64,000 nucleotides of DNA, from the NCBI GenBank assembly GCA_016647705.1, contig CM028330.1, positions 49,044,897 to 49,108,896 of the forward strand, given 5' to 3'. A program made the position numbers and the translations under genes. Source of the DNA: Eucommia ulmoides (taxonomy: Eukaryota > Streptophyta > Magnoliopsida > Garryales > Eucommiaceae). Every line of letters starts with the position of its first letter. The stretch's first letter is position 1. A model generated the notes under the pieces. That model was not told where the DNA came from. It did not search any database and saw nothing but the letters and a program-made list of their open reading frames with translations. This document shows positions 1-11,013 of the stretch, in pieces.

Positions 1-124
1 TAAGATAAGTTTTTTGGGCACTTTTTGTGAAAGGACAATGAAGTCCCTTTCAAACTGTAAGTGATTTGACCAACGTCAACCAAAGTTTGGTTGTCCTGTA
101 TTACGAACATTTACCGGGTTGAGA

Positions 125-620
125 ACAAATTAGAGCTAAGCTTGAGTTGCAAGCTGAAGTGCTCAATTAAAATATGATTGCAAGGAATCAACTAATGTTG
201 GGCTGAGGTGTCCAGTTAATTTTTGAGCTTATATGCTCAGTTAAACACTAAGTGAGAGAACTCAGTTGTTTACTGGGCTGAGGTGCCCAGTAAATTGCTA
301 CGCTTACATGCTCAGTTAAACTTTGAGTTAGAGAACTTAGTTGTTTATAGGGTTGAGGTGCCCAGTTAATTTCTAAGCTTATATGTTCAATTAAACTTTG
401 AGTTAGAGAACTTAGTTTTTTGCTAGGCTGAGGTGCCCAATTAATTGTTGAGCTTACATGCTCAGTTAAACTCTAAGTTAAAGAACTTAGTTGTTTGTTG
501 GGTTGAGGTTCCTAGTTAATTGTTGAGTTTACAAACTCAGTCAAACTCTGAGTTAGAGAACTTAGTTGTTTGCTGGGCTAAGGTGCCCAGTTAATTGCTG
601 AGCTTACATGCTCAGTTATC
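125..620. repeat. 75-bp tandem array inside the LTR
   Basis: About six diverged copies of a 75-bp unit follow each other. The phrase GGCTGAGGTGCCCAGTTAAT recurs near 201, 276, 351, 426, 501 and 576, exactly 75 bases apart, and a weaker copy lies near 150. Each unit also holds the alternating phrases GAGCTTACATGCTCAGTTAA and GAGTTAGAGAACTTAGTTG. Such arrays are common in long plant LTRs; no function is visible. Confidence 0.9.
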
Positions 621-1375
621 TGTAGCACACTTATTTTGAGTTGTTAAGTGTTTATAGAAAATGCAAAAGTAGAATAATGCAATGATAGATGGTTGCAAAT
701 TTGAAGGAGAGAAAATTTATTTTTATTCAAAGTGTTTTCTCAAAAGAAAAGAGAATAATTTTAAGATATTGAATTAAAAATAGAAATTCAGAAAAAATGA
801 TTAAGAATTCATACGAAATATTTGCGCAAATGGGAGATGTTCCAAGGTCTAGGGATTGCTACTCCGTCAAGATCTTCACGTTAATAGGCTCCTGGTCTAT
901 TTACTTTGGTTACATGGTAAAGGCCTCCCCAGTTCTAGGCCAAGAATCCCGATTGTAAGACCCCGATTTAGTACGTACATCATTTTAGTCGTATTTTAGA
1001 ACAATTGGGAAAATTCGAGGTGAAATTGGGTCAATTAAAAATTCAAATTAAAAGTTTAGGGGTCAATTTGCAAATTTACAAAATAGTCTATCCAAAAATT
1101 TACATTTAACTTTTGAATTAAAACTTTTGGGAGTGAGATTGTAATTTAGGAAATGTTAAGGGTGAAATTACCATATTAGACTCTTATAAATGGTGAATTG
1201 AACTCAAAAGATGACTTTTAGAAATTAGGGGTGAGGGAAGAGTAATTAAGCAAATAGGTTCTAGAAACATATAGAAATCCATATTTTCTTGTTGACTGTT
1301 GCCGTGAGATCAATCGATGGGCAGAGGATTTGGGAAGTGGACGACGTGGCTTGAAGAGGGAGCATTCTGGTCCAC

Positions 1376-1377
<2 letters not shown>

Positions 1378-1468
<91 letters not shown>
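1378..1468. repeat. (AT)n microsatellite
   Basis: About 90 bases of uninterrupted alternating TA. It produces false IYIYIY frames on both strands. Confidence 0.97.
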
Positions 1469-1471
<3 letters not shown>

Positions 1472-3199
1472 TACCCATAGTGCGTTAAAAGGGAGGAAAA
1501 ATCTGGAATCAAAGACAGAAAATCTAGAGAGAGAGAGGGTTTGGCCAGTGACCTCATGAGTGAGGGTGTGTGTTCCGATCGTTGCCAGAGTGGGTGTCGC
1601 CGTTCGGGCCGGTGGTGTGTGTTGCTACTACTATCATGGGTATGTGGGAATTCGTCAGTGTGTAGGTGATCAGATAAGTGTGTGTGTGTGTCAGTGGAAT
1701 CCAAATAGAAACAGAGAAAAGAGAGAGGTCCGCCGGAGGATGTCGTTTGTCGCCGTCTGTTTAGTAAGTAGGTGTGGGTGTTTAGTCATCGTTTGGTAAG
1801 GGTGTGTGTGTGTGTGTGTGTGTGTGTCTGTGTTTGTATGCCCGACAACATGTGTAAGTTTGTGGGTGTGTTTAGGTATGGATCGCCGGCATGAATGGTG
1901 ATCGTTCGGCGGAGGGTCTCCGTGTTTATCATGTGTGTTTGTTGTTGTGTATGTATGAGTGTGGTAGGTTCGGTCAATAATGTTTGGTGGACGATAGGTG
2001 TTCGGTCGTCGGTGGGTGGGGTCAGTAATTCGGCCGGTCGGAGAGTTAGAGAGAGAAAATGTGGGTTTCAGTTTGGGGGTGTGATCCGTTTAGTTGGGTG
2101 GTATGGGTGTGATTGTTGCCATCCTAGGTTGGTTAAAAGGAAGCGGAAGCAAAAAACGAAGAGAGAGAAAGAGAGCAGTGTATGTGCGTGTGTTGTCGTC
2201 GTCAGTTGTGTGCGTCGATCGTCAGGCGGTCGTGTGCATGTAAGTGTGTCGTTTGGTCGGATGGCATGTGTGCGTGGTGTGTGGGTGATCGCTGGTATAG
2301 GGCAACCGACGGTGAATGAGATCGCCAGAATAGATAGTAGAGAGAGAAAGGGGATGGTCGGCCAGGGCTGTAACAGGAACCAAAACAGGAAACAAAAGCC
2401 AAAACAGAGAAAAAGAAAAAGGAAGAAAAGGAAAAAATGGGGAATTTGCAGAAACCACCCTAGGAAAATCCAAAACCCATTTCGTGGCCGCCAAACGATT
2501 CGGAAAAAGGTGAAATTTCAATCGATTATTAATTTTCGTTAGATTAAATTTTATTTAGCATTACAATTTCTGATCGTAATAATTTCGTAGCGATTAATTA
2601 ATTTTAACAACGTGGTATATAAAATAGTAACGATTCGGAATATAGGGTCTGCATTGCATAATTAGGATATTCTAAATAAGATATTAATTTAGGCTCTGTC
2701 ACTATTAGGTTCGCAGGCACCGACGTCCAGATATAGAATGGTCAGGGTCAGTTTTGCAAAACGAATATCGAGGTAAGTGTATTGTCTTCTTGCCAAACTA
2801 TTTTTAATATATATATATATATATGCGTGTAAAATTGTTTTGATATAAACTGGATGGTTTTAAAATTATGTGGATCAAGCAGGTTTTTGGGTGAGTTGGT
2901 GAAATGGATTTTTGTCGAATTATGTTGATTTTAAAATAAAGTTGAAAATGATTTTCGTTGGATTCGGTGGTTTTAAAAGAGAGTGGAAAATATCTGGTTT
3001 TCTAAAAATAAAGAGTAGAAAAATGATTTTGGTGAAATCAAACGTTTTTTTTTAAAAGAAAGTGAAAAATATGATTTTGGATTAAAATCGATTTTGGAAA
3101 TAGAGGGTGATGTTTGAGATTTGACGATGTTAATTAGATGATATTATTGATTTGTGATTTGATGATGACGTTATTGATTTTGACGATACTATAATATTT

Positions 3200-3390
3200 A
3201 TTTGTTTCGGTAGAGTGATGTTATCCGCTTCGACGGAGTGATGTTTATCTGTTTTGGTAGAGTGATGTTAGATGTTATATTGCGCAGTGATTATCCGCTT
3301 CGACGGAGTGATGGGTGTTCATAGGAAGGCATATCCTATGGGTAGTACGGTACCGTTGCAACTCCCGATCGTGAGGTTAAAACGATCACT
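3200..3390 (+). other. LTR hairpin array plus conserved stem-loop
   Basis: Four short units of the type ATCCGCTTCGACGGAGTGATG precede a structured block. The block has a 7-bp hairpin CATAGGA/TCCTATG (3320-3340), the palindrome ACGGTACCGT (3347-3356), and a stem GATCGT / ACGATC with a 9-base loop (3367-3387). The same order occurs in the other LTR copies of this family. A role in the RNA (packaging, translation or dimerisation) is only inferred. Confidence 0.7.
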
Positions 3391-3973
3391 ATGGCTAGCC
3401 AGTGTGTGTTTTGATAGAGTGGTGGTTTGAGATGTGGTGTTTTACTTATATTGGGTGATTTATTATTTATTACGATGATTGGTATCATTTTATACTAGAT
3501 GGGTTTGAATGGAACTTATACTTATTGGTTTTATTTTCACTGCTTATATTATGGAGAATTTTACTAGCTACGTGTTGTCTATATACTTACGCTTGATCCA
3601 ATTAGATATTGTAGTTATGAATTATTATTATAAAATATTTTTACTAAGAAGATAGTACACTCGCAGGTGAAGCAGATAGGAGTCGGTCCCCTACTGGCAC
3701 TAGATAGAGTCCTACGATGGTGTCGGGTGTAGGTTTTGAGATGAGTTGTCTGGGGTGAACCTGTAAAAGGTTCATGGTATTTATTTTGCTGTTCACATAT
3801 TTGGGGATGGGTGAGTCCCCATAATAGAAAATTTGTATATGCATATTTTTTACGATTATATATTATTGTATGTGTATTATCGTTAAATGAGTTGGTTTGA
3901 CGTTCAGGTGATGTCATGTCGACGTCACGCCGGCCCCACAGTGAAGGGTGTCCGGGGTGGGGTGTGACAATTT

Positions 3974-3986
3974 TGGTATCAGAGCC
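3974..3986 (+). other. Primer binding site, initiator-Met tRNA type
   Basis: TGGTATCAGAGCC four bases after the LTR end, the standard complement of the 3' end of plant initiator methionine tRNA. It fixes the element's orientation as plus and confirms the LTR boundary. Confidence 0.9.
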
Positions 3987-5280
3987 AGGTTATAGGTTCT
4001 GTAGACTTATCAATTATTGTGTCAGTAGAGGACCATAAGATAGGAGGACGTGTCAGTCGTTTAGTCAGTAGGGGACATGAGATAGAGTGTCAATAGGTAA
4101 GTTCAGTACGTGAGTGTTAGTTCTTCCGTTGCATTAATTAGTACATTGGCATCGTGCCTAGTGGGTTGTCTGGCTGGCAAGTAGTGATACGACAAAACGG
4201 TGATATTGTCAGTTGGTGGATTTTAGTGACGTTGTGTTGTTGGTAATGGTAATGAGTGGATCGCAATCGTGGAAGTATAAGTAGTTGAAAATGTGAGATT
4301 TTATTTAAGACACAACTATTTGCATATGATATAACGATGAGATACTTATGGGTAGTACTTAGTAAGTTGTTATTAAAATAGTAGATAGTATAGCAGAACA
4401 CATGTAAGTTGGAAAATGAAATGACATTCAAATGAGTATAACATCGCCTTCTAGGCAATATGAAAGTCATCTTATAATGATATTGAAAGAAAGTTCTATT
4501 AGTTGGAAACTAAAGATGTGAGAAATGGTGACGAGAAGGTAGTACGTTCAAGATTGACGGGAAGGTAGAGCAAAAGTTTATGGAACTCGTAGATATAGAA
4601 AACGTAATAGAAAATGATCTGTAGGAAGTAGCCGAGAATTGTAAGTCTGGGATAAAAATAAGTGCGCATAAAATAAAAAAAAAATAAAAAAACCTCCATT
4701 TGTATGAGGTGGAATCACATCTTAGAAGAATCCAAGTGTGTATTGTTAGGAAGGTGTCACTAGTACCCCAATTAGTTTGATAGTGGGTCCAGGAGGTCAG
4801 AAAAAGGTGTTAAAGAAAGGATATCAAAATTCGGTATGTAGGAGCTAGGCATCAGACAAAACAAGTTCAGGTCGTGGATAATGTAGTAGCTAGGGATTTT
4901 CCCTAAACAAGTTCCGAGTGCTGTCGGGGTACTGGTAATTGTGATTAATAAATGAGGTTGTTGTAAAATAAGTTCTATAAGATTAAGGAAGTGAACGTCT
5001 AGCTCATTAAATTGGTTAGATATAATCATGTTGTGATAATTATAATCTTGGGATTTTAAAAGTGGTCACCATGATGTAGGAGGAAATTTAGTGAATTGAT
5101 TTAAGTCGACGATTGATTACACTTAGTTGAGTTTAAATGATCTCCGTGGTAAGTAATTAACAATTTGTTGAAAATTGAGAATTTGGGTAAGTTAGTTTTC
5201 GATTTAGGAAGTCTCTACAAGAGAAGCTTTTTAGGATTGGCGGGTTAATATTGACGGTTTGTGCAAGGATTTTATGTTAT
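3987..5280 (+). other. Degenerate interior of the Tekay-like element
   Basis: About 1.3 kb between the primer site and the reverse transcriptase traces. Gag and protease would be expected here, but I see no convincing motif in any frame. The stretch is too decayed to annotate further. Confidence 0.55.
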
Positions 5281-5763
5281 AGCAGCCCCGTTGACTCGTT
5301 TGATCGGCAAGGAATCCAAATTTGAGTGGACCGACAAATGTGAACAAATTTCTAGGAGCTGAAACGAAGATTGATATCGGTGCCAATATTGTCTCTCCTG
5401 TCAGAAGGAGGTAATTTTGTAATTTATAGCGACATGTCACACTAAGGGCTGGGATGTGTTCTGATGCAGTATGGTCATGTAATCGCATATGCATCTCGGC
5501 AATTGAAGAATCATGAGTGTAATTACCCGACGCACGATTTGGAGTTGGTAGCAATTGGGTTCGCCCTAAAGATTTGGAAGCACTATCTGTATGGCAAGAC
5601 GTGTGAAATATATACCGACCACCAAAGTTTGAAGTAATTATTTTCTCAGAAGGAATTAAATTTGAGACAGAGGCAGTGGATGGAGTTGATTAAAGATTAC
5701 GATTGCACCATCCACTATCATCCGAGAAAAGCTAATGTTGTAGCAGATGCGTTGAGTCGGAAA
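5281..5763 (+). pseudogene. Reverse transcriptase tail and RNase H remnant (gypsy)
   Basis: The plus strand carries gypsy pol motifs in order. A PLTRLIGK-like motif marks the end of the reverse transcriptase connection region, [13 protein letters not shown] and THDLELVAI are RNase H motifs, IYTDHQSL is the RNase H DHQSL block, and [14 protein letters not shown] and VVADALSRK form the C-terminal block. This order and wording match chromovirus pol. It is a broken fossil with several breaks; no complete domain remains. The frame then runs into LTR sequence. Confidence 0.85.
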
Positions 5764-6815
5764 AATGGTTTTGGTGAAATCAGACGTTTTTTTTTAAAAG
5801 AAAGTGAAAAATATGATTTTGGATTAAAATCGGTTTTGGAAATAGAGGGTGATGTTTGAGATTTAACGATGTTGATTATACGATGTTATTGATTTGTGAT
5901 TTGATGATGACGTTATTGATTTGACAATACTATAGTATTTATCTGCTTCGACAGAGTGATGATTATTTGCTTTGGTAGAGTGATGGTATTGATTTGATGA
6001 TGTGATTGATTTGACGATACCATAGTATTTATCCACTTCGGCAGAGTGGTGTTTATCTACTTCGGCACAGTGATGTTATCCGCTTCGGCGGAGTGATGTT
6101 TATCTGCTTCGGCGGAGTGAGAAAATTGCACAGTGATTATCCGCTTCGGCGGAGTGATGGGTGTTCATAGGAAGACATATCCTACGGGTGGTACGGTACC
6201 GTTGCAACTCCCGATCGTGAGGTTAAAATGATCACTATGGCTAGTCAGTGTGTGTTGTGGTAGAGTGGTGGTTTGAGATATGGTGTTTTACTTATATTGG
6301 GTGATTTATTATTTATTATGATGATTGGTATCATTTTATACTAGATGGGTTTGAATGGAACGTATGCTTATTGGTTTTATTTTCACTACTTATATGATGG
6401 AGAATTTTACTAGCTACGTGTTGTCTATATACTTACGCTTGATCCATTTAGATGTTGTAGTTGTGAATTATTATTATAAAATATTTTTACTAAGAAGACA
6501 GTACACTCGCAGGTGAAGCAGATAGGAGTCGGTCCCCTACTAGCGCTAGATAGAGTCCTACGATTGTGTTGGGTGTAGGTTTTAAGATGAGGTGTCTGGG
6601 GTGAACCTGTAAGAGGTTCATGGTATTTATTTTGCTGTTCACATATTTGGAGACAGGTGAGTCCCCATAATAGAAAATTTGTATATGCATATTTTTTAGG
6701 ATTGTATATTATTGTATGTGTATTATCGTTATATGAGTTGGTTTGGTGTTCAGGTGATGTCATGTCGACGTCATGCTAGCCCCACAGTGAAGGGTGTCTA
6801 GGGTGGGTTATGACA
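5762..6815 (+). repeat. Partial 3' LTR of the Tekay-like element
   Basis: About 1,050 bp closely matching the right third of the 5' LTR, including the A/G-rich stretch, the hairpin array, the conserved block and the terminal GTGTC...TATGACA. It ends against the CCGAT target duplication. Confidence 0.85.
5941..6233 (+). other. Hairpin array with TTCG loops and conserved stem-loop, second copy
   Basis: Seven units start near 5941, 5970, 6031, 6055, 6078, 6102 and 6139, about 24 bases apart where contiguous. The best units read TCCGC-TTCG-GCGGA, a 5-bp stem closed by C-G around TTCG, the UUCG type of very stable RNA tetraloop. The palindrome ACGGTACCGT (6193-6202) and the GATCGT stem-loop (6213-6233) follow. 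In this copy one stem base differs from the 5' LTR but still leaves a G-T (wobble) pair. Confidence 0.7.
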
Positions 6816-6935
6816 CCGATGCTCAGTCTTTTTCTCTCGTGCAGACGGCTTCCTAAAAGGGTTTACGATTAGAATCACTTTCTAAGGGTTTTTTCTCTTA
6901 ATTTCTAAATGACTCGATTAGAAGGAGGAGGGTCC

Positions 6936-6943
6936 TATTTATA
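6936..6943 (-). promoter_or_regulatory. LTR TATA box (minus strand)
   Basis: The minus strand reads CCTATAAATAGGACCC here, a strong plant TATA box about 770 bp inside the LTR start. It is the likely core promoter of the minus-oriented LTR; transcription would run toward lower coordinates. Confidence 0.55.
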
Positions 6944-7319
6944 GGAAAAGATGGGGCGTGAAAATCACTTAGGAAACCCTAAAAACTAGGTCTGGCCACC
7001 TAAACCTAGTCCAAGTTGGACTAGGAAAGGGTAAAATTAGAAGAAATGGGCAAAGAAATCCCTTAGGGTTTCGGGCGTGTGAGGAAAACGGGCCTATTCA
7101 CCGCCTTTCAGTCGGCGACACGTGGCTGCGGGCTACTGGCCCTTTCTCCTCTCTCACGTGCACACACATACACATGGCAGCAGGGGTCTCACTTTTTTTC
7201 TCTCACTCTCTTCTCACTCATACAAACAGAGTAAAGGAAAGAGGCCCACCAATTTTTCACAAGCGCACACACACATTGACAAGGCAAAAGAGGGGACCTA
7301 CTATTGCACATAATTTCCA

Positions 7320-7640
7320 CTCTCTCTCATACATTCTCTCTCGGCTCTCTCTCTCTTTTGTATTATCTCTCTCTCTCTCATCTTCTCTCTTCTTTCTCGT
7401 TTTGACCAGAGGCCCACCCATTTCTCTCTTTCTAATTACTCTCACCCTCTTATTCTCTCTTTCCCCTTTCTCTCGGTTTCTCTCTCTCTTTCTCTCACAA
7501 TTTTCTCTCTCTCTTATCTTTTTCTCACGGTTTTCTTTTTCTCTTCCACTTATTCCCCCCCTTTTTTTTTTCTTTTTTCAATTTTTACCTCCTTTTCTCT
7601 ATTTTGATTTTTATCTCTCTCTATTTTTTGTATTCTCTGG
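7320..7640. repeat. CT-rich (minus-strand GA-rich) low-complexity tract
   Basis: About 320 bases of CTCTCT and TTTCTC sequence inside the LTR upstream of its TATA box. It yields a spurious open frame made of Ser, Leu and Phe. GA or CT tracts are often found upstream of plant LTR promoters. Confidence 0.8.
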
Positions 7641-7711
7641 AAAAATAAAAAACAAAGTTAAATAAAATAAAACATAGAATTTTTGCGGGTGGTTAAAATG
7701 TCGTGTCTACA

Positions 7712-7936
7712 CTAAGGCATAGTTTGAACGGTTCACCAAATCCATAAAAAGGTATATATATTCTCAATGTCAATTAGAACCACACTATTCGCGAAACACT
7801 TCCCTGAAGGAAAATTATCAATTATTATTGTATACGTGGACGATATTATATTGACAGAAGATTACAAGGAGGAGATTAGACAACTAAAACTTTTCTTAAA
7901 TTTTGAGATCAAGGGCCGAGGGAACCTTAAGTACCA
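7712..7936 (+). pseudogene. Ty1/copia reverse transcriptase scrap
   Basis: A plus-strand fragment includes LFAKHFPEGKLSIIIVYVDD, with the YVDD catalytic motif of Copia reverse transcriptase, and downstream wording EIKGRGNLKY like the Copia EIKDLGNLKYF block. It abuts the LTR terminus at 7711 on the left and Tat integrase sequence on the right. It is a small orphan fragment of the same broad Copia group as the element at 40830-50265. Confidence 0.8.
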
Positions 7937-8965
7937 GGCCTCCAACGGTGAAGTATCTTGGACAAATGGCATGATTAAACATTTGTGTCATCCTTGACTT
8001 GTAACCTATTATCCGCATAAGTGCCCTGTATCGCTTTTCTTCAAGCTGGTCCATTTCTTCTTGTATGAATTCTTTATTTTCCACCAAGTTGACCGTATCG
8101 TCTCTTCTGGATAGCATTCCTATCTCTACTGGAATGAAACCTTTAGTTCCATAAGTTATAGAGAAGGGTGTTTCTCCAGTTGTAGATGTTGGGGGGTGGT
8201 ACGATGAGCCCATAGTATACTAGGGAGTTTTTCCACCCACTTTCCTTTGGCAAAATCTAGTCGTTTCTTGAGCACCTCTTTGATGGAACTATTTGTCACC
8301 TCTGCTTTCCTGTTGGCTTGTGGATATGCTGGACTGGATATTCGATGTTGAATCTTTTGCTCAATTTACATCCAAGCTATTTTACCTCCGATAAAAAGTG
8401 TCCTGTTCTCAGAAATGAGAACCACAGGTATGCCAAAATGATAGATGATATTTTTCCAGAGAAAATTATTTACTTCGTTCTCTCATACTGTTGCTAATAC
8501 TTCTGCCTTGATCCACTTGGTGAAATAATCAATTGCCACCAGTAGGTACTTTTTGTTTCTAGGTGCTGGTACAAACAGCCCCAACACATCCATTCTCCAC
8601 TGAGCAAATGGCCATAGGTTAATTATTGAAGTTTGTTGTTGAGCAGCAACTTTAATGTCGTTAGAGAATCGTTGGCATTTGTCACACTTTCTGACGTATT
8701 ATTGTGCATCAGTGCGCATGGTTGGCCGGTAATGCCCTACACTCAGCACTTTGTGTACCAAGGTTATTCCGCCTTGGTGGTTCCCACAAACTCCTTCATG
8801 TATCTCTTGTAGGACATAGTTTGCTTTTTTTGGTCCTAAACAGAGCAACAACGGTTGGAAAAAGGATCGTCGATACAATTTATCATTGGTTAACACGTAC
8901 CTTGACGACTTGTATAGAACCTTCCTAATTGTGTCCTTGTCTTTTGGTAGAACTCTCTCCTTCAA
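7937..8965 (-). pseudogene. Tat integrase remnant
   Basis: The minus strand shows the N-terminal zinc-binding region (HEGVCGNHQGGITLVHKVL, the second H and C area) near 8700-8965. A degraded catalytic core lies between, and a C-terminal block with TGETPFSITYGT and EEKRYRALMRI lies near 7940-8200. The order is normal for integrase following RNase H in gypsy elements. Broken fossil. Confidence 0.8.
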
Positions 8966-9052
8966 GTACTGAACTAAAGAAGTTCTCTAGTCTTCTTCTT
9001 GATCCAGCAGGCCTATGTATGCACATTAGCTAACTAGGGTGACAACAGACGG

Positions 9053-9304
9053 TTAATCAAGTAACTCCACCAGTTCAGATCTCTGATCTAGCCCCAAAGT
9101 AGAGGCTAACACAGACAAGGCATCTGCCTTGGTGTTCTCAACCCTTGGGATGGCCTCAATGTTGCAGCTCTGGAATAAAGAGAACAGCTCTTTCACTTTT
9201 TCAACGTAAAGTCGTAACCTCTCTTCATTAATGATGAACAACCCATTAATTTGATTAACTACCAATTGAGAGTCTAATTTCACCTCCAAATGCTGGGCAC
9301 CCAT
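9053..9304 (-). pseudogene. Second (archaeal-type) RNase H-like domain of Tat
   Basis: An 83-residue minus-strand frame reads HLEVKLDSQLVVNQINGLF and later VENTKADALSVLAS. Both blocks (DSQLVVNQI and ADALSxLAS) are the hallmark of the extra RNase H domain that Tat-lineage elements carry between their ancestral RNase H and integrase. Its presence here supports the lineage call. Fossil. Confidence 0.8.
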
Positions 9305-9629
9305 CTCCTTTGCAAGAGTTAACCCAATAATTACAGCTTCATACTCAACTTCATTATTGAAGGTCTAAAAATAGAGTTGTACCGTTTTTTAAGCCGATCT
9401 CCTTCAGGCGTTTGCAAGACTATTTCTACACCACACCATTCATATTTGAAGCACCATCAACCCACAGCTTCCATAGAGCAATGGATAGAGAAGTCACTTC
9501 CTCATTCAATGGAGAGGTCAGTTCAACAATGAAGTCAACCAGAACTTATCCTTTGATTGCTGCCCTGGGCTTATATTTGATGAAGAACTCGTCAAGTTCT
9601 ACAACCCACTTCATAAGGTGACCAAAAGC

Positions 9630-10824
9630 TTATGGCATGTGCATTACCACCCAGAGCAGGTACGAGGTCAGCACGTTAATCACATGTGCCTGAAAATATG
9701 GTCCACGTTTCCGTGCTACAGTTACCAAAGCGAAAGCCAACTTTTCCAACTCAGTATAACGAGTTTCTGCTGGAAATGATTTGCTGATGTAGTACACCGA
9801 TTTTTTCCCTCCTGCGAGTTCTTGGACTAGTGAATCACTCACTACTACAAGTGTCATTGCCAAATAAAGGTTTAGCTCTTCTCTTGGGTTTACTTTGGCC
9901 AACGTCTCCACTAAGCCCAAGTAATCTTTAATGGATTGAAGAGTTAGCTCACAATCATGATCTCACTGAAAGACTTTATTTCCCTTCAAAATCTTAAAGA
10001 AATGGGCACCTATCAGTAAATTTTGAGATAAATCTGTTCAGCGCTGCTAATCTTCCAGTCAACACCTAGACTTCTCTTATAGCTGCAAGAGATTTTAAAT
10101 TCTTGAAAACCTTTATCTGTCCAGAATCTACCATGATGCCGGTCTGGTTAACAACAAAATCCAGAAACTTGTCAGATGTGACACCAAAAACACATTTTTC
10201 TGGGTTCAGCTTCATATTATACTTTCTTAGAACAGTAAAATACTATGCTAGATGACTAAGGTGATCCTCCTACCTGGGGCTTTTGACGAGCATATCGTCT
10301 ATGTAGACCTTCGTGGTTGCCCCAATTTGATCTTGGAAAATGCGATTTACTAATTGCTAATAAGTGGCTCCTACATTTCTCAAGTTGAATGGCATTACCT
10401 AATAACAATAAGTACCTTTCGGTGTGACGAATGACATTTCTTTCTCGTTCTACTGATCCATACGTATTTGGTTATAGCATGCATATACATCCATCATGGT
10501 CAATCGCTGGTGTCCTACTGCAACATCTACCATCTGATCTATTCTCGGCATCAAATAATAGTCTTTTGGGAATGCTTGATTGAGTTCGGTGAAGTCCACA
10601 CACATTCTCTATTTTCCATTCTTCTTCTTTACTAAAACTGGATTGGCCAGCCACCTTGGGTACATCACCTCCCTGATGTGGCCAATAGAGAGCAATCTTT
10701 TTACTTCGGCTTCAATCACTTGTTCTTTCTCAGGACTAAAAGTCCTTCTTTTTTGCCGGACTGGAGGGTAAGACCTAGAAATATCCAGGCGATGTACCGC
10801 AATGTTTGGACTGATTCCCTTCAT
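9630..10824 (-). pseudogene. Tat reverse transcriptase and first RNase H remnant
   Basis: At the upstream end the frame reads RLLSIGHIREVMYPRWLAN followed by PVLVKKKNGK, the gypsy RT finger motif. The palm region lies between 9950 and 10600 in decayed form. Near 9630-9920 is the first RNase H: KSVYYISKSF and RYTELEKLAFALV. Wording matches Tat elements. Broken, several breaks. Confidence 0.8.
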
Positions 10825-11013
10825 ATCTTCAGTTGCCCAGGAAAAAATGTTCAGGTTCTTTTGGAGCAGCTCGCTAATCTCTTTAACATCAATCTAGCTT
10901 AGTAATCCTCCAATCATAAGCGTCTGTTTCACTTGCTAAGCGGGTTGGATCACACTTGCATGTTCCCTGAAATCGTCAATTTCTCCTACCGAGCTTGTTG
11001 GCGGAACTGCTCT

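Larger units (their letters stand above)
954..3969 (+). repeat. 5' LTR of the Tekay-like element
   Basis: TGTAAGACCCC...GGTGTGACA, about 3,016 bp, immediately followed by a primer binding site. From left to right it holds a possible TATA box (TATAAATG, 1185-1192), an (AT)n run, a long GT-rich stretch (1560-2300), an A/G-rich stretch, a hairpin array with a conserved stem-loop (3200-3390), and a 3' segment highly similar to the partial 3' LTR. Length is within the range for long plant gypsy LTRs. Confidence 0.85.
954..6815 (+). mobile_element. Ty3/gypsy element, Tekay-like chromovirus lineage, broken
   Basis: The element starts TGTAAGACCCC at 954, ends TATGACA at 6815, and is flanked by perfect 5-bp target duplications CCGAT (949-953 and 6816-6820). 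Parts: a 3.0-kb 5' LTR, a methionine-initiator tRNA primer site, a short degenerate interior with only reverse transcriptase and RNase H traces, and a partial 3' LTR. The RNase H tail has the VVADALSRK ending and upstream motifs typical of Tekay/Del elements. It is clearly broken, with most of its genes absent. A solo LTR of the same family lies at 15237-17772. Confidence 0.85.
1..7711 (-). mobile_element. Minus-oriented LTR of a gypsy-type element, split by a nested element
   Basis: The LTR occupies 1-953 and 6816-7711; the bases between belong to a younger insertion with a CCGAT target duplication. Read on the minus strand it starts at 7711 with TGTAGACACGACATTTT, a normal TG start. It contains a TATA box, a purine-rich stretch and a 75-bp tandem array, and runs off the left edge, so at least 1.85 kb is visible. 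No polypurine tract lies beside 7711; Copia reverse transcriptase sequence does instead. I infer a solo LTR that landed in an older Copia. Which autonomous family owns it is not visible. Confidence 0.65.

Noticed and set aside
1218-1704. Open frames with long IYIYIY runs on both strands
   Set aside because: They are translations of an (AT)n microsatellite inside an LTR; the same false pattern appears at 31846-32373 and 53983-54228.
1895-2542. 215-codon plus-strand frame rich in Val, Cys, Arg and Lys
   Set aside because: It comes from GT-rich and A/G-rich LTR sequence; the solo LTR of the same family has no matching frame, and no motif is seen.
2765-2780. Splice-donor-like GAGGTAAGT in the Tekay-like LTR
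   Set aside because: The solo LTR has a weaker GAAGTGAGT at the same place and I could not find a convincing acceptor, so a leader intron is not claimed.
7174-7665. 163-codon frame made of Ser, Leu and Phe
   Set aside because: It is a CT-rich low-complexity tract within an LTR.
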